This document shows positions 46,814-55,338 of a stretch of 64,000 nucleotides of DNA, piece after piece. Source of the stretch: Clostridium culturomicium (lineage in GTDB: Bacteria; Bacillota; Clostridia; Clostridiales; Clostridiaceae). Each line of letters starts with the position of its first letter. Within the stretch, counting starts at the first letter, position 1. The notes beneath the pieces are model-generated. The model had not been told where the DNA came from, did no database searches, and saw only the letters and a list, made by a program, of their open reading frames with translations. The stretch spans positions 932,159 through 996,158 of the forward strand of contig NZ_CCXK01000017.1 of the NCBI RefSeq assembly GCF_000821305.1. The letters run 5' to 3'. A program made the translations under genes and the position numbers.

Positions 46814-48646
46814 ATGAAGGTAAAAGAAGCAGATACCCCAGTTCATTTTCCCAAAGGAAGGTTCTGGCGGAAAAAACAAAGAAAGAGCAATCATAAAAAG
46901 AAAAATCTACTAGACAACCCCTACATAAAACTTGAAAGTAAGGATGACTTTAAGGCTTTAATGGGAAAGATAAAATGGATTTTTTCCCATGCAAAGCCCG
47001 TGATTCCTTATCTCATATTTTGCATAATTCTAAATGTGATTTTTGCACTCATAGGAATTTTTAACGTTGTAGTTTCAAAATCTCTTATTGACTCAGCCAT
47101 TGCCGGAAATCAAAGTGATGTAATGAAATGGCTCACCATAATGATTACAATTACTCTGTTTAATATGTGTATTAGCCCAATAACTTCCTTTTTAAGCACC
47201 CACTCGTCAATGAAGCTTAGCCAGGGAATTCAAAGAAAGATATATAAACATGTTGAATATAGTGATTGGTTAGAATCCAGCAAGATTCACTCTGTAAGCC
47301 TTTTAACAAGGATAACTTCAGATGTTGGAAATATCAGCTCCACCATCCTTGGAACTATTCCAAGCTTGGTATCCTTAACAGTTACCTTAGTTGGTTCCTT
47401 CTATACGCTCATCTCTTGGGCTCCATCAATAGCTCTTGTAGCAGTTTTCATCGGACCCTTCATGGTGATAATCGGAAGAATCTTCAGCAAAAAACTGAAG
47501 GAACTATATAAAGCTGCTCAAGAAGAGGATGTAAAATACCGCTCCTTCATGCAGGAATCCATTCAAAATATCATGATTGTAAAAACCTTCTGCATGGAAA
47601 AAATAAACATGGGAAGATTAGAAGATATTCAAAACAATAAATATAAAATAGCTATGAAAAATACTAAGTTTTCAGTGCTGACCTCCATGTCCATGAGCTT
47701 CTGCTCCTCCTTAGCCTACTTCACCATTTTCATATGGGGAATTCTAAACATCACAAAAGGAGTAACAACATATGGAACCTTCACTGGTATGCTTCAGCTT
47801 TACTCAAAGGTACAAGCTCCCTTTTCTTCCTTAGCAGGCATGATACCAGGCTTCATCGGAACCATTGCCGCTGCAGAAAGACTTATGGAAATTGAAGCTC
47901 TGCCTTTAGAAAAAGCAGGAACCACTGAAAACACAGAAAAATTCACAAAACCAGATATCGAATTTAAAGGAGTAACCTTTGGATATAAAGAAAATACAAC
48001 AATCCTTGATAACATCAACTTAACCATACCTAGTGGCGAAACCATCGCCTTTGTGGGACCTTCAGGGGAAGGAAAAACTACCATAATAAGACTACTTCTC
48101 TCCCTAATAAACCCACAGGAAGGCACTGCTGCTTTAAGAGAAGAAGATATCTATGAAGAATTCACCAGAGACCATAGACACTTAATCTCCTATGTACCAC
48201 AAGGAAATACACTATTCTCAGGAACCATAAGAGATAACTTGAAGTACGGCAATCATGATGCTTCAGATGAAATGATAAAGGAAGCTTTAAAAAATGCCTG
48301 TGCACTGGACTTTGTTGAAGAACTTGAGGAAGGCTTAAATACAGCCATTGGTGAAAGAGGTGTAGGAATCTCAGAAGGTCAGGCTCAAAGAGTTGCCATT
48401 GCCCGCTCCTTCTTAAGAGAAAAGCCAATACTGATCCTAGATGAGGCAACTTCAGCTCTAGACCCTGAAACAGAGGTAAAGGTTCTTAAATCAATTAAAA
48501 GCTTAAATCCAAAGCCAACCTGTATAATAATTACTCATAGGCCTTCAGCACTAAATATATGTAATAGAATCATAAAGCTGGAAAAAGGAAGATTGAGAGA
48601 AGTAAGTCGTGATAGTATTTATGAAGTTGCTAGTGAGTTGGTGTAA
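46814..48646 (+). CDS. ABC exporter (fused permease and ATPase) of the RiPP-like cluster
   Basis: 610 residues. A basic N-terminal ~60 residues is followed by six membrane segments (~75-330) and an ATPase: Walker A GPSGEGKTT, SYVPQGNTLFSGTIRDNL, signature ISEGQAQRVAIARSFL and Walker B ILILDEATSALDP. There is no C39 peptidase domain, so leader removal must be done elsewhere, fitting the separate B2 peptidase. I start at the ATG after TTTTGGAGG, not at the TTG inside that site. It faces the precursor gene at 48810 and probably exports the mature peptides. Confidence 0.85.
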   Translation: MKVKEADTPVHFPKGRFWRKKQRKSNHKKKNLLDNPYIKLESKDDFKALMGKIKWIFSHAKPVIPYLIFCIILNVIFALIGIFNVVVSKSLIDSAIAGNQSDVMKWLTIMITITLFNMCISPITSFLSTHSSMKLSQGIQRKIYKHVEYSDWLESSKIHSVSLLTRITSDVGNISSTILGTIPSLVSLTVTLVGSFYTLISWAPSIALVAVFIGPFMVIIGRIFSKKLKELYKAAQEEDVKYRSFMQESIQNIMIVKTFCMEKINMGRLEDIQNNKYKIAMKNTKFSVLTSMSMSFCSSLAYFTIFIWGILNITKGVTTYGTFTGMLQLYSKVQAPFSSLAGMIPGFIGTIAAAERLMEIEALPLEKAGTTENTEKFTKPDIEFKGVTFGYKENTTILDNINLTIPSGETIAFVGPSGEGKTTIIRLLLSLINPQEGTAALREEDIYEEFTRDHRHLISYVPQGNTLFSGTIRDNLKYGNHDASDEMIKEALKNACALDFVEELEEGLNTAIGERGVGISEGQAQRVAIARSFLREKPILILDEATSALDPETEVKVLKSIKSLNPKPTCIIITHRPSALNICNRIIKLEKGRLREVSRDSIYEVASELV

Positions 48647-48729
48647 AAAAGATGTTTACTACTATTAGTAATATATAGCTTTATCATAAACAACCAAAAT
48701 ATGCTTTTTATTCGGTTGTGTCCACAGCT

Positions 48730-48760
48730 AACACCCCCTGTCTAATTGACAGGGGGTGTT
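48730..48760. terminator. Strong terminator between exporter and precursor gene
   Basis: GC-rich stem ACACCCCCTGTC / GACAGGGGGTGT with a 5-base loop, with T-rich sequence after it on the plus strand. It separates two convergent genes. Confidence 0.85.
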
Positions 48761-48809
48761 CACAAATCTCTCTTTTTATTAATTATCCTCATCAAAATCT
48801 AATTTTTTC

Positions 48810-49082
48810 CTAATATCCACCTACATTAAATTGAGTACACTGTCTATCTACCCCAACTGGTTGTGAATGTAAGTCTACATAAGGACAATTTGCATCAATA
48901 TCGTTTACTGTATTTGCACTAGCATGTGGACATACCCCATTTCCAGGAGCATATCCTGGATTCTTAGTATTAATCATACACCATGAATCAATTGGTACAA
49001 CTCCAAGTTTTAATATATCTACTTCAAATGAAGTATCTTGAGCATTTAAACTCTTTAATTGCGGATTTTTCCATTTTTTCAT
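48810..49082 (-). CDS. RiPP-like precursor peptide B (90 aa, Cys-rich)
   Basis: The start MKKWKNPQLKSL is fixed by GAGGAGG 8 bases upstream. The first 17 residues match the lasso-type leader W-x-NP-x-LK-x-L-x4-T (Thr17). If B2 cuts two residues after this Thr, as in lasso peptides, the core is residues 19-90. The core has Cys35, 51, 66 and 82, a CPH motif at 51-53 and ends Cys-x7-Tyr. Precursor A shares all three features. A 72-residue core with Phe first and no Asp/Glu at 7-9 does not fit a lasso ring. Last gene of the minus-strand cluster, 158 bases after the second kinase. Confidence 0.72.
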   Translation of the reverse strand: MKKWKNPQLKSLNAQDTSFEVDILKLGVVPIDSWCMINTKNPGYAPGNGVCPHASANTVNDIDANCPYVDLHSQPVGVDRQCTQFNVGGY

Positions 49083-49240
49083 TTCCAATTCCTCCTCTTT
49101 TAATAACTAAAATTTATAAATATATATATTTATATTATTATATTATTTATTGGTAATTTATTACATTATAAAATGTTTAATAGAAAATATTTACTATTCT
49201 TAACGTAGTAATTTATATCTACAAATACCTTCATATTTAC

Positions 49241-50149
49241 TTACTTCTCTATAATTTCTATAATCTCATCAATAGTATTTTTATCCCTCGGTCTTATTAT
49301 CTTAAAGTACTTAATTTGTTTAGACACTTCAAGACACCTCTTAAAATGATTTGGAGCAAATCCCCCCATACTAGCAATACATTCACTTTTATATATATTA
49401 GAAATAATTTTTTTTACCTTATCAGACTTTTTGATTTCTTCAACACAAATGCAATCTACATCATCAACTGCAATTTCCCATATTGAATGAAGAGGAACTG
49501 GTTGCTTTTCAAAGCCTTCAAAATCAGGCACCACATATTTAACTTCTTTTGCCCCTCTACAGGTTAAATAATCCGCTTTATTAAGCTTTTTCTTTTCCAT
49601 TACATCTGCACATAGCTTATGGTATGGAAAACCAGGCTCCACATATAATTTATCTGCTATTTTAACAGGTGATATATCATCAGAGAGATATTTATATCCT
49701 CTTTCACCCAAGGTCAAAGTTAATGTAGATTTTCCTGCTCCTCCTTGCCCTGTAATAATAACTCCTTTACCATCAATTACAACAGCACCTCCATGAATAG
49801 CAACTTCTTGTCTCTGTAGTATCAAAAAGCCTAAAACACTTCCCATGATGTAATTTTTCATTCTGATAGTATCACATAATTCACAGAGTTCAATAACTGC
49901 CCTTCGTCCTTCACTAATCCAAAAATCAGCAACCCCCTCTACATGAAACCATATATTATCTTTTGACATAAACTGATATTTCCCTTTTTGAATTTCTGCT
50001 CTTATATCCTCTGGAAGTTTATTAGTTATTATTTCAACCATATCAGTTTCTTCACATTTACCATTTATAATCGGAAACTCAGGAACTTCAATGTTCGATG
50101 CTATTTTCATTCCATATACCTGATAATAGTATTTATTAAAGTTATTCAT
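49241..50149 (-). CDS. HPr-kinase-like protein 2 (peptide kinase candidate)
   Basis: 302 residues. An N-terminal beta domain (YYYQVYGMKIASNIEVPEF) is shared with the next kinase. The HprK-like core has AIHGGAVVIDGKGVIITGQGGAGKSTLTLTL (Walker A near residue 136) and GYKYLSDDISPV. The His before GGAV, conserved in HPr kinases, is present. Homologues in paeninodin-type lasso clusters phosphorylate the peptide's C-terminal Ser. The two precursors here end in Tyr, so the target residue is open. Confidence 0.78.
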   Translation of the reverse strand: MNNFNKYYYQVYGMKIASNIEVPEFPIINGKCEETDMVEIITNKLPEDIRAEIQKGKYQFMSKDNIWFHVEGVADFWISEGRRAVIELCELCDTIRMKNYIMGSVLGFLILQRQEVAIHGGAVVIDGKGVIITGQGGAGKSTLTLTLGERGYKYLSDDISPVKIADKLYVEPGFPYHKLCADVMEKKKLNKADYLTCRGAKEVKYVVPDFEGFEKQPVPLHSIWEIAVDDVDCICVEEIKKSDKVKKIISNIYKSECIASMGGFAPNHFKRCLEVSKQIKYFKIIRPRDKNTIDEIIEIIEK

Positions 50150-50172
50150 AATTCACCCACAATCTATATTCT

Positions 50173-51129
50173 TCAACTTTCGGCTACGCTAGAAACTTCA
50201 TAATCTTTCAAAATTAATTCTTCTATTATCTGAATTTGCTTATTAATGGTAAAGCCATTTTGAGGTCTTATGAGCTTATATACAGAAACGTTTTTTGCTA
50301 ATACAATGCATTCCTTAAAATAGTTAGGATCTATTTCAATATGGTTTAATACTACTCCTCTGAAGATATTCTCCATTAATAGCTTAACCTTCTCATATCC
50401 ACGAACTTCTTTAATAGATATTTCATTGATGTCTTCAACACTTAGCTGAAGAATAGCAAATAAAGGTACTCTAGTATTAGAAAACTTCTTGTCCATAGGA
50501 ACTAGACAGAGTTCTCTATTTAAATTAACTCTATTGTATCTTTCCTTATTGCCTTCTAACTTTTCAATGACATCTGTAGAAATTCTTTGTATTGGAAATG
50601 ATGGGTTAATTAATATTCTTCCATCCTCATATGTATTCAAGGATGTCATATCATCTGCTAAAAGCTTATATCCCTTACATTTTAATCCGTTAAGTAGTGT
50701 TGATTTACCAACTCCACTTTTTCCTATGATTAAAACCCCTTTTTCATTTAAATTAACTGCTCCACCTTGAAAACTTAACTGTCCTCTTTGAATCATTAAT
50801 AGGGCAAATCCAATCCCCAAGAGATATACCTTAAACATTTCACTATCATATTCATCCCTTAGCTCAATGATAATTTTATTACCATTTAAAATATGAAAAA
50901 TACCTACCTCATCTCTTTTAAACCACATACTATTAGAAGAATACCCTTCCTTCTTCCCTGTTAATGCTTCATCCTTAATCTCTTTCGAAACTTTTCCAAT
51001 CTCAATAATAGCATCAATTCTATCTCTTAATTTATCCCCAAGTGTTATCAAACCTTCAATTTCTATTGATGACTTAATATTTAATCCATAAACCTGATAA
51101 TAAAATTTATTACAATATGCTTTCATCAT
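50173..51129 (-). CDS. HPr-kinase-like protein 1, His replaced by Gln
   Basis: 318 residues, paralogue of the gene 23 bases downstream (KFYYQVYGLNIKSSIEIEG start; SFQGGAVNLNEKGVLIIGKSGVGKSTLL; GYKLLADDMTSL). Walker A and the DD pair are kept, but the His that precedes GGAV in its partner is Gln here. It may bind nucleotide and substrate yet catalyse poorly, or have a different role. Site GAGGGG before the ATG. Confidence 0.75.
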   Translation of the reverse strand: MMKAYCNKFYYQVYGLNIKSSIEIEGLITLGDKLRDRIDAIIEIGKVSKEIKDEALTGKKEGYSSNSMWFKRDEVGIFHILNGNKIIIELRDEYDSEMFKVYLLGIGFALLMIQRGQLSFQGGAVNLNEKGVLIIGKSGVGKSTLLNGLKCKGYKLLADDMTSLNTYEDGRILINPSFPIQRISTDVIEKLEGNKERYNRVNLNRELCLVPMDKKFSNTRVPLFAILQLSVEDINEISIKEVRGYEKVKLLMENIFRGVVLNHIEIDPNYFKECIVLAKNVSVYKLIRPQNGFTINKQIQIIEELILKDYEVSSVAES

Positions 51130-51197
51130 GTAAACCCCTCATTTGATAAATGTCTCATCAATCAAGTGGTGAGACTTTACATTTCTTATGTTATAAT

Positions 51198-51668
51198 TCA
51201 ACTCGCAAATTTTGCCACTACCGCATAGCCCTGCCTATTTTCTCCACCTGTAACATAGTAAGAACCACATCTAACCCATGCATGAGCCATCATTTCATCC
51301 TTATCATTCTTCTTTACTCCTAAGTAAATGGTAGTTGATATCCCCCTAATCTTCATCATTTTTTGAGCCGTAAGAGCTTGGACAAGACATTTACTCTCCC
51401 ATGGAGTATGTCTAGCAGCTTGTGTAACTGACCATCTTACTTCTCTAGCAATTCTATTAGCTTTAAAGTCAATCTCCTTAGGTGATTCTGTCTTATATTT
51501 TCCCATTCTTATTTTTAATTTATTGAAAGGCATAAAGAGTATGAACGCTCTATAGAATCCTGTAAATATAAAAGCTTGTACAAATCTAAACTTTTTCCCA
51601 TTATCAATGGAAATAAACGTTCTAACCTTTCTAGCTAACTTTGATAAGATCCCCATAACTAAGGTCAT
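51198..51668 (-). CDS. Lasso-type B2 leader peptidase (transglutaminase-like)
   Basis: 156 residues. Cys protease of the lasso peptide B2 family: catalytic Cys in TPWESKCLVQALTAQKMM near residue 94, RGISTTIYLGVKK, and catalytic His in MMAHAWVRCGSYYVTGG near residue 129. It removes the leader after recognition by B1. The frame overlaps the B1 gene by 38 bases, so the start could also be MGILSKL four codons later; translational coupling is likely. Confidence 0.85.
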   Translation of the reverse strand: MTLVMGILSKLARKVRTFISIDNGKKFRFVQAFIFTGFYRAFILFMPFNKLKIRMGKYKTESPKEIDFKANRIAREVRWSVTQAARHTPWESKCLVQALTAQKMMKIRGISTTIYLGVKKNDKDEMMAHAWVRCGSYYVTGGENRQGYAVVAKFAS

Positions 51669-51963
51669 TTAAAAACTCCATCACAGTATTTTCACATTCA
51701 TCTCGTTCAACTTCAAACTCTCCAAGTAAAGCATCTATAAGTTCAGAAATCTTCATAGGCTCTTCAATAATCTCCCAAATTCTACTTCCTACTTCGTTCA
51801 TCATAAAATACTGGCCCTTTTCCATATTCATCATAACAACTTCTCCATCAAGATCTGTAGCATCAATTTCAGGATTTCTTGAAATAATGTTATTTAACTT
51901 CACCTGTGTATCTTTAATTCTTTTGGCATTTGAAAACTTTTCATTTAAATTTTTAATATCCAT
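51631..51963 (-). CDS. PqqD-like leader-recognition protein (lasso B1)
   Basis: 110 residues. RRE/PqqD fold: LDGEVVMMNMEKGQYFMMNEVGSRIWEII followed by helices ISELIDALLGEFEV and VMEFLNDLSYGDLI. Such proteins bind the leader peptide and hand it to B2. It has ~30 extra residues at the N-terminus. Site GGGAGG; next to B2 with overlapping ends. Confidence 0.88.
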   Translation of the reverse strand: MDIKNLNEKFSNAKRIKDTQVKLNNIISRNPEIDATDLDGEVVMMNMEKGQYFMMNEVGSRIWEIIEEPMKISELIDALLGEFEVERDECENTVMEFLNDLSYGDLIKVS

Positions 51964-52255
51964 GATTACCTCCCAAATATGTATAGTATGACTATATTCA
52001 TTATTTATATTTTACCATATTATTACAGCATCTTGTATAATAAGCTTTTGATAATTTATGTCATAATTTCTCATTATTCGCCATTATATATTCATTTGAA
52101 ATAATTACCAAATTTTCGAAAGTAAATAACTATAATTTTATAAATACATTTCTACATAATAAAAATAGAAATGTATAAAACCTTACATCATATGGTAGTA
52201 TTTTTACACATTTCTATTAACTTATATAATATTATATGCTCACTAAATTGTAATT
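51964..52255. other. AT-rich spacer, probable cluster promoter
   Basis: 292 bases between precursor A and B1. An imperfect inverted repeat (AATAGAAATGT near 52161 and ACATTTCTATT near 52208) lies just past the precursor A stop and could attenuate transcription, letting the precursor be made in excess. No open frame. Confidence 0.45.
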
Positions 52256-52501
52256 TTAATAAGGGTTATTTCCATTATAGTTACATGGAATAACAGGTTT
52301 GCAACCATCTAGAATCAAATCTCCTCTATGAGGACAACATAACATTGCTATGTCGTTGTCTTCATACAATCCATGATGACATTTACCTAGCCAATGGTTT
52401 CCATCTAGTTGTGTTGCTTCTTGAGCCTCACAATAATTTCCTTGATAAGTTTCACTTAATTCTAAATTTTTCAATTCTGGATTTTCCCAATTCTTTTTCA
52501 T
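52256..52501 (-). CDS. RiPP-like precursor peptide A (81 aa, six Cys)
   Basis: Starts MKKNWENPELKNLELSET, the same leader as precursor B with Thr18. Predicted core residues 20-81 (62 residues) has Cys24, 41, 55, 56, 67 and 73, four His (36, 42, 43, 58), a CPH motif at 56-58, PV at 69-70 and a C-terminal Cys-x7-Tyr. Six Cys and four His suggest disulfides or metal binding. Core position 1 is Gln, with no lasso-like acidic ring residue placement. Site AGGAGCGG before the ATG. Confidence 0.72.
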   Translation of the reverse strand: MKKNWENPELKNLELSETYQGNYCEAQEATQLDGNHWLGKCHHGLYEDNDIAMLCCPHRGDLILDGCKPVIPCNYNGNNPY

Positions 52502-52770
52502 AATTATCCGCTCCTATTCGCTAATTTTAATCTTAATTTCATCTAACAAAATTAATTAATTCCTATGGCGCCCCCAATTAATTAACCTCATTAGAACAGT
52601 TCAACTGTCACTATTATATTACCATATTTTGTAAATATTGCATATAGCTTTTTCAAATATTTTCCATAAATATTTTATAATTTGTTTATATCCCTCATAA
52701 TTCTTTCACTAATATTATAAAGGGGGCAAATATTAATTATTTTAGCAATATATATAATAATTTTTTCATT

Positions 52771-54012
52771 TTATAAATCCAATTCCTTAAGGAGCATATT
52801 CTTTTTATTACCTACCCTTATCGTAGCCGTAGCCATCTTCATTTTATTTTTAAAGCTGTAATCTTTATTCAAAAGTCCAACAAACAAGTGATGTATCCAT
52901 GCTGCTGGAGCCAGTACTATGAACTTTCTAGCATAGCTGTACCTTTCGCCCATATCCTTTATAGGAGGAAATAACAATTTCATATACTTCTTAAATATAC
53001 TGCCTCTACCTTCTGCAGCTCCCTCACTTTGATCAAAGGCAAATTCACTTGCAAAAACTCTTGTTTGATCTTTAGTCCCATGAACTCCGCTAGCAAAGAT
53101 ATCTTCAATTAATAATTCTATATATTTATTGCTAATTTTACTAAGTGCATTTATCTTTTTTAATTCAATTGGGAGTTCCATGCTAAAGAGTCTATTACAT
53201 GCAATAAATATAGCTAAAGTAAATTTATATATACCACAAGCCTTAGCTTTTTGAATGAAACTAGACCAATTAATTTCATCCCCTTTTTGCTCAACTAAAA
53301 GCACTAAATCTAGAAGTTGCCTTACACCAAAGCCAGTGTGGGCTAAATGTACTGCCATATGTATACATAGGTGTACAGCTAAATCCTCTAAGCCTAAAGA
53401 TAATGTTTTAACTCCTCCAACTTCAACCTCTACAGTTTCCTCCCATAAATTATCCTCCCAAGATGTATCTCCTTTGAAAAAGGCTTTATTAGCTAAAGTC
53501 CAGTGAACCTCAAAGATAGGTTGTCCAGGTTTATGAAATACGATGTGAGCTCCGTGATCATCCTCATCTTTAGTTTGAGTATATCCAAGCTCCTCCATCA
53601 TTTTAGATACTCTCTCTAGATCCTCCTTATGAACAAGAACATCTGCATCACTCATAGTTCTAAGCTGTGGCATTGGAAAATACTCTCTAACAACTAAGCC
53701 TTTAAGTACAATTACAGCTATGTTATTTTCATTAAATTTCTCTAAAACTTCTCCAACCTTTATGATATGATTTTGCTGATTTATCCCAGAATAAAAAACT
53801 TCCTTTTTCCAATCCTTAAGAAGTTCTGGTGCAATGCACTTCACCGCATCTCTTCTGTCTATAGCTGAATAAACTAAAGGACTTACATGATGCTCTTTTG
53901 CTTCATATAATAACTTTCCCCAATGAATTTCATCTAGTTCATCTAATGTGGCTATTTCTTTATGTATTGCTTTATTTAATAACGTAATTAACACACGTTC
54001 TGTTGTATTCAT
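52771..54012 (-). CDS. Nucleotidyltransferase-family protein (PF14907 type) of the RiPP-like cluster
   Basis: 413 residues. The nucleotidyltransferase core is IAVIVLKGLVVREYFPMPQLRTMSDADVLV (residues ~92-125), with the two Asp of SDAD as metal ligands, then FEVHWTLANKAFF and a helical C-terminal half. Relatives occur in Firmicutes lasso clusters with HPr-like kinases, where one (in the pseudomycoidin cluster) modifies the phosphorylated peptide. It precedes precursor A by 269 bases in the same direction. Confidence 0.78.
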   Translation of the reverse strand: MNTTERVLITLLNKAIHKEIATLDELDEIHWGKLLYEAKEHHVSPLVYSAIDRRDAVKCIAPELLKDWKKEVFYSGINQQNHIIKVGEVLEKFNENNIAVIVLKGLVVREYFPMPQLRTMSDADVLVHKEDLERVSKMMEELGYTQTKDEDDHGAHIVFHKPGQPIFEVHWTLANKAFFKGDTSWEDNLWEETVEVEVGGVKTLSLGLEDLAVHLCIHMAVHLAHTGFGVRQLLDLVLLVEQKGDEINWSSFIQKAKACGIYKFTLAIFIACNRLFSMELPIELKKINALSKISNKYIELLIEDIFASGVHGTKDQTRVFASEFAFDQSEGAAEGRGSIFKKYMKLLFPPIKDMGERYSYARKFIVLAPAAWIHHLFVGLLNKDYSFKNKMKMATATIRVGNKKNMLLKELDL

Positions 54013-54132
54013 TACCTCGCCTCTTTTCCATATTATGTATTTATTTTACCATTTTTTGCCATTTCTGTATACTCTAAGTTTTATTCCTTCATAAACTATT
54101 TATATTCACTTTAATATCCTAAATACCGATAA

Positions 54133-54182
54133 ATAAAAAAATCCATATACCCCGGCCACACAAACAGGATATACAGATTTCT
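54133..54182 (-). terminator. Terminator after the alpha/beta hydrolase gene
   Basis: On the minus strand AAATCTGTATATCC pairs, with G-T pairs, to GGGGTATATGGATTT, followed by TTTTATTTAT. Confidence 0.6.
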
Positions 54183-54190
54183 TTCACCTT

Positions 54191-55168
54191 TTATTTTACA
54201 TATTTATTTACAAATTCAAATACCTTATTATAATAAGTTTCCGGGTCAACATCTGGTGCCGCTCCGTGGGCTGCTCCATCAATTACTAGGATATCCTTCT
54301 CCACTGGTGCTGCCTCATATAATCTATATACCATTTCAGTTGGCACATAAGTATCGTTGCTGCCATGGGTGAATAGCATTGGTGTCTTAGATTTTTTTAC
54401 TTGCTCTAATGCTGAAGCACCTTTGATGTCATATTTAGCTCTTATATTTGTTACTACTCTTGCTGCGTCCATAATTGGAAATGGTGGAAGACCAAATCTA
54501 TTGTTTAGCTCTGCAGTGAACATTTCATATACTGAAGTGTAACCGCAGTCCTCAACTATAGCTTTAACGTTTGATGGCAGATCTTCTCCTGCTGTCATCA
54601 TAACTGTTGCTCCTCCCATTGATTCTCCATAAAGGACTATCTGTGAGCTTGGATCTTTTTCAACTATAAGGTTAATCCACTTAACCATGTCTTTTCTATC
54701 CAGCCATCCCATTCCAATGTATTTTCCTTCACTTTTACCATGGGCTCTAAGGTCTGGTGTTAAAACATTATATCCTTCATTAAAGAAGTTTAAGGCTATG
54801 GGTTGTATATTTTCAGAACTAGACGTATATCCATGAGCAATTATTACCCATTTATCAGTGGGTTCCTCTTGTAAATACATGTTTCCCCATAGTTTTAATC
54901 CATCCTCTGATTTTATTGTTGTTTCTTCAGTTTTTACTACCTGAAGCCATTTATCTACTGCTTCCTGAGATTTTTCTTTATTAATTCTTTCAATTTCAAG
55001 CTCATCTGCCTTGGGTGCCTTTGGATCAGCATCTGCAGCAGTTCCAATGCCCTCCGCTCTAACTAAAGCATAATTGAAAAAATAATTTCCTATAAAGGCT
55101 AGTCCACCTATTGTCAGTGCTATAATTACTCCTATAATGGAAAGCACTATCTTCTTTGATTTCTTCAT
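54191..55168 (-). CDS. Membrane-anchored alpha/beta hydrolase
   Basis: 325 residues. N-terminal membrane segment (about 6-28), then an alpha/beta hydrolase fold: VIIAHGYTSSSENIQPIAL (oxyanion), DLRAHGKSEGKYIGMGW, the nucleophile elbow YGESMGGATVMMTAG, Asp in THGSNDTYVPTEM and His in DGAAHGAAPDVD. Active site outside the cell. Substrate unknown. Site AGGAGGAACAA. Confidence 0.85.
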   Translation of the reverse strand: MKKSKKIVLSIIGVIIALTIGGLAFIGNYFFNYALVRAEGIGTAADADPKAPKADELEIERINKEKSQEAVDKWLQVVKTEETTIKSEDGLKLWGNMYLQEEPTDKWVIIAHGYTSSSENIQPIALNFFNEGYNVLTPDLRAHGKSEGKYIGMGWLDRKDMVKWINLIVEKDPSSQIVLYGESMGGATVMMTAGEDLPSNVKAIVEDCGYTSVYEMFTAELNNRFGLPPFPIMDAARVVTNIRAKYDIKGASALEQVKKSKTPMLFTHGSNDTYVPTEMVYRLYEAAPVEKDILVIDGAAHGAAPDVDPETYYNKVFEFVNKYVK

Positions 55169-55292
55169 TTGTTCCTCCTAGAATACTTGTCCTCCGATTT
55201 TAAATTTATTGTCTTTTATTCTATAAGAATTTATTTTGATTGTCAAGATATATATAAATAATAACTATTTGAATTTTAAAGTATATCCCCAT

Positions 55293-55333
55293 ATCATGAG
55301 CCTCCAATGTCTAAAATATGGGGATTTCAATTT
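55293..55333 (-). terminator. Possible terminator after the glycosidase gene
   Basis: ATCCCCATAT / ATATGGGGAT perfect 10-bp arms with a 20-base loop, just past the stop; weak T-run. Confidence 0.45.
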
Positions 55334-55338
55334 CCTTT

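Noticed and set aside
48810..52501. Classical lasso peptide cluster
   Set aside because: B1, B2, kinase and leader fit, but there is no macrolactam synthetase, the cores are three to four times too long, and neither core starts with Gly/Ala/Ser/Cys followed by Asp/Glu at 7-9.
48810..52501. Cys-rich peptides matured by a radical SAM enzyme (ranthipeptide or CLI_3235-like)
   Set aside because: No radical SAM gene (CxxxCxxC with SPASM) is found in the window near them.
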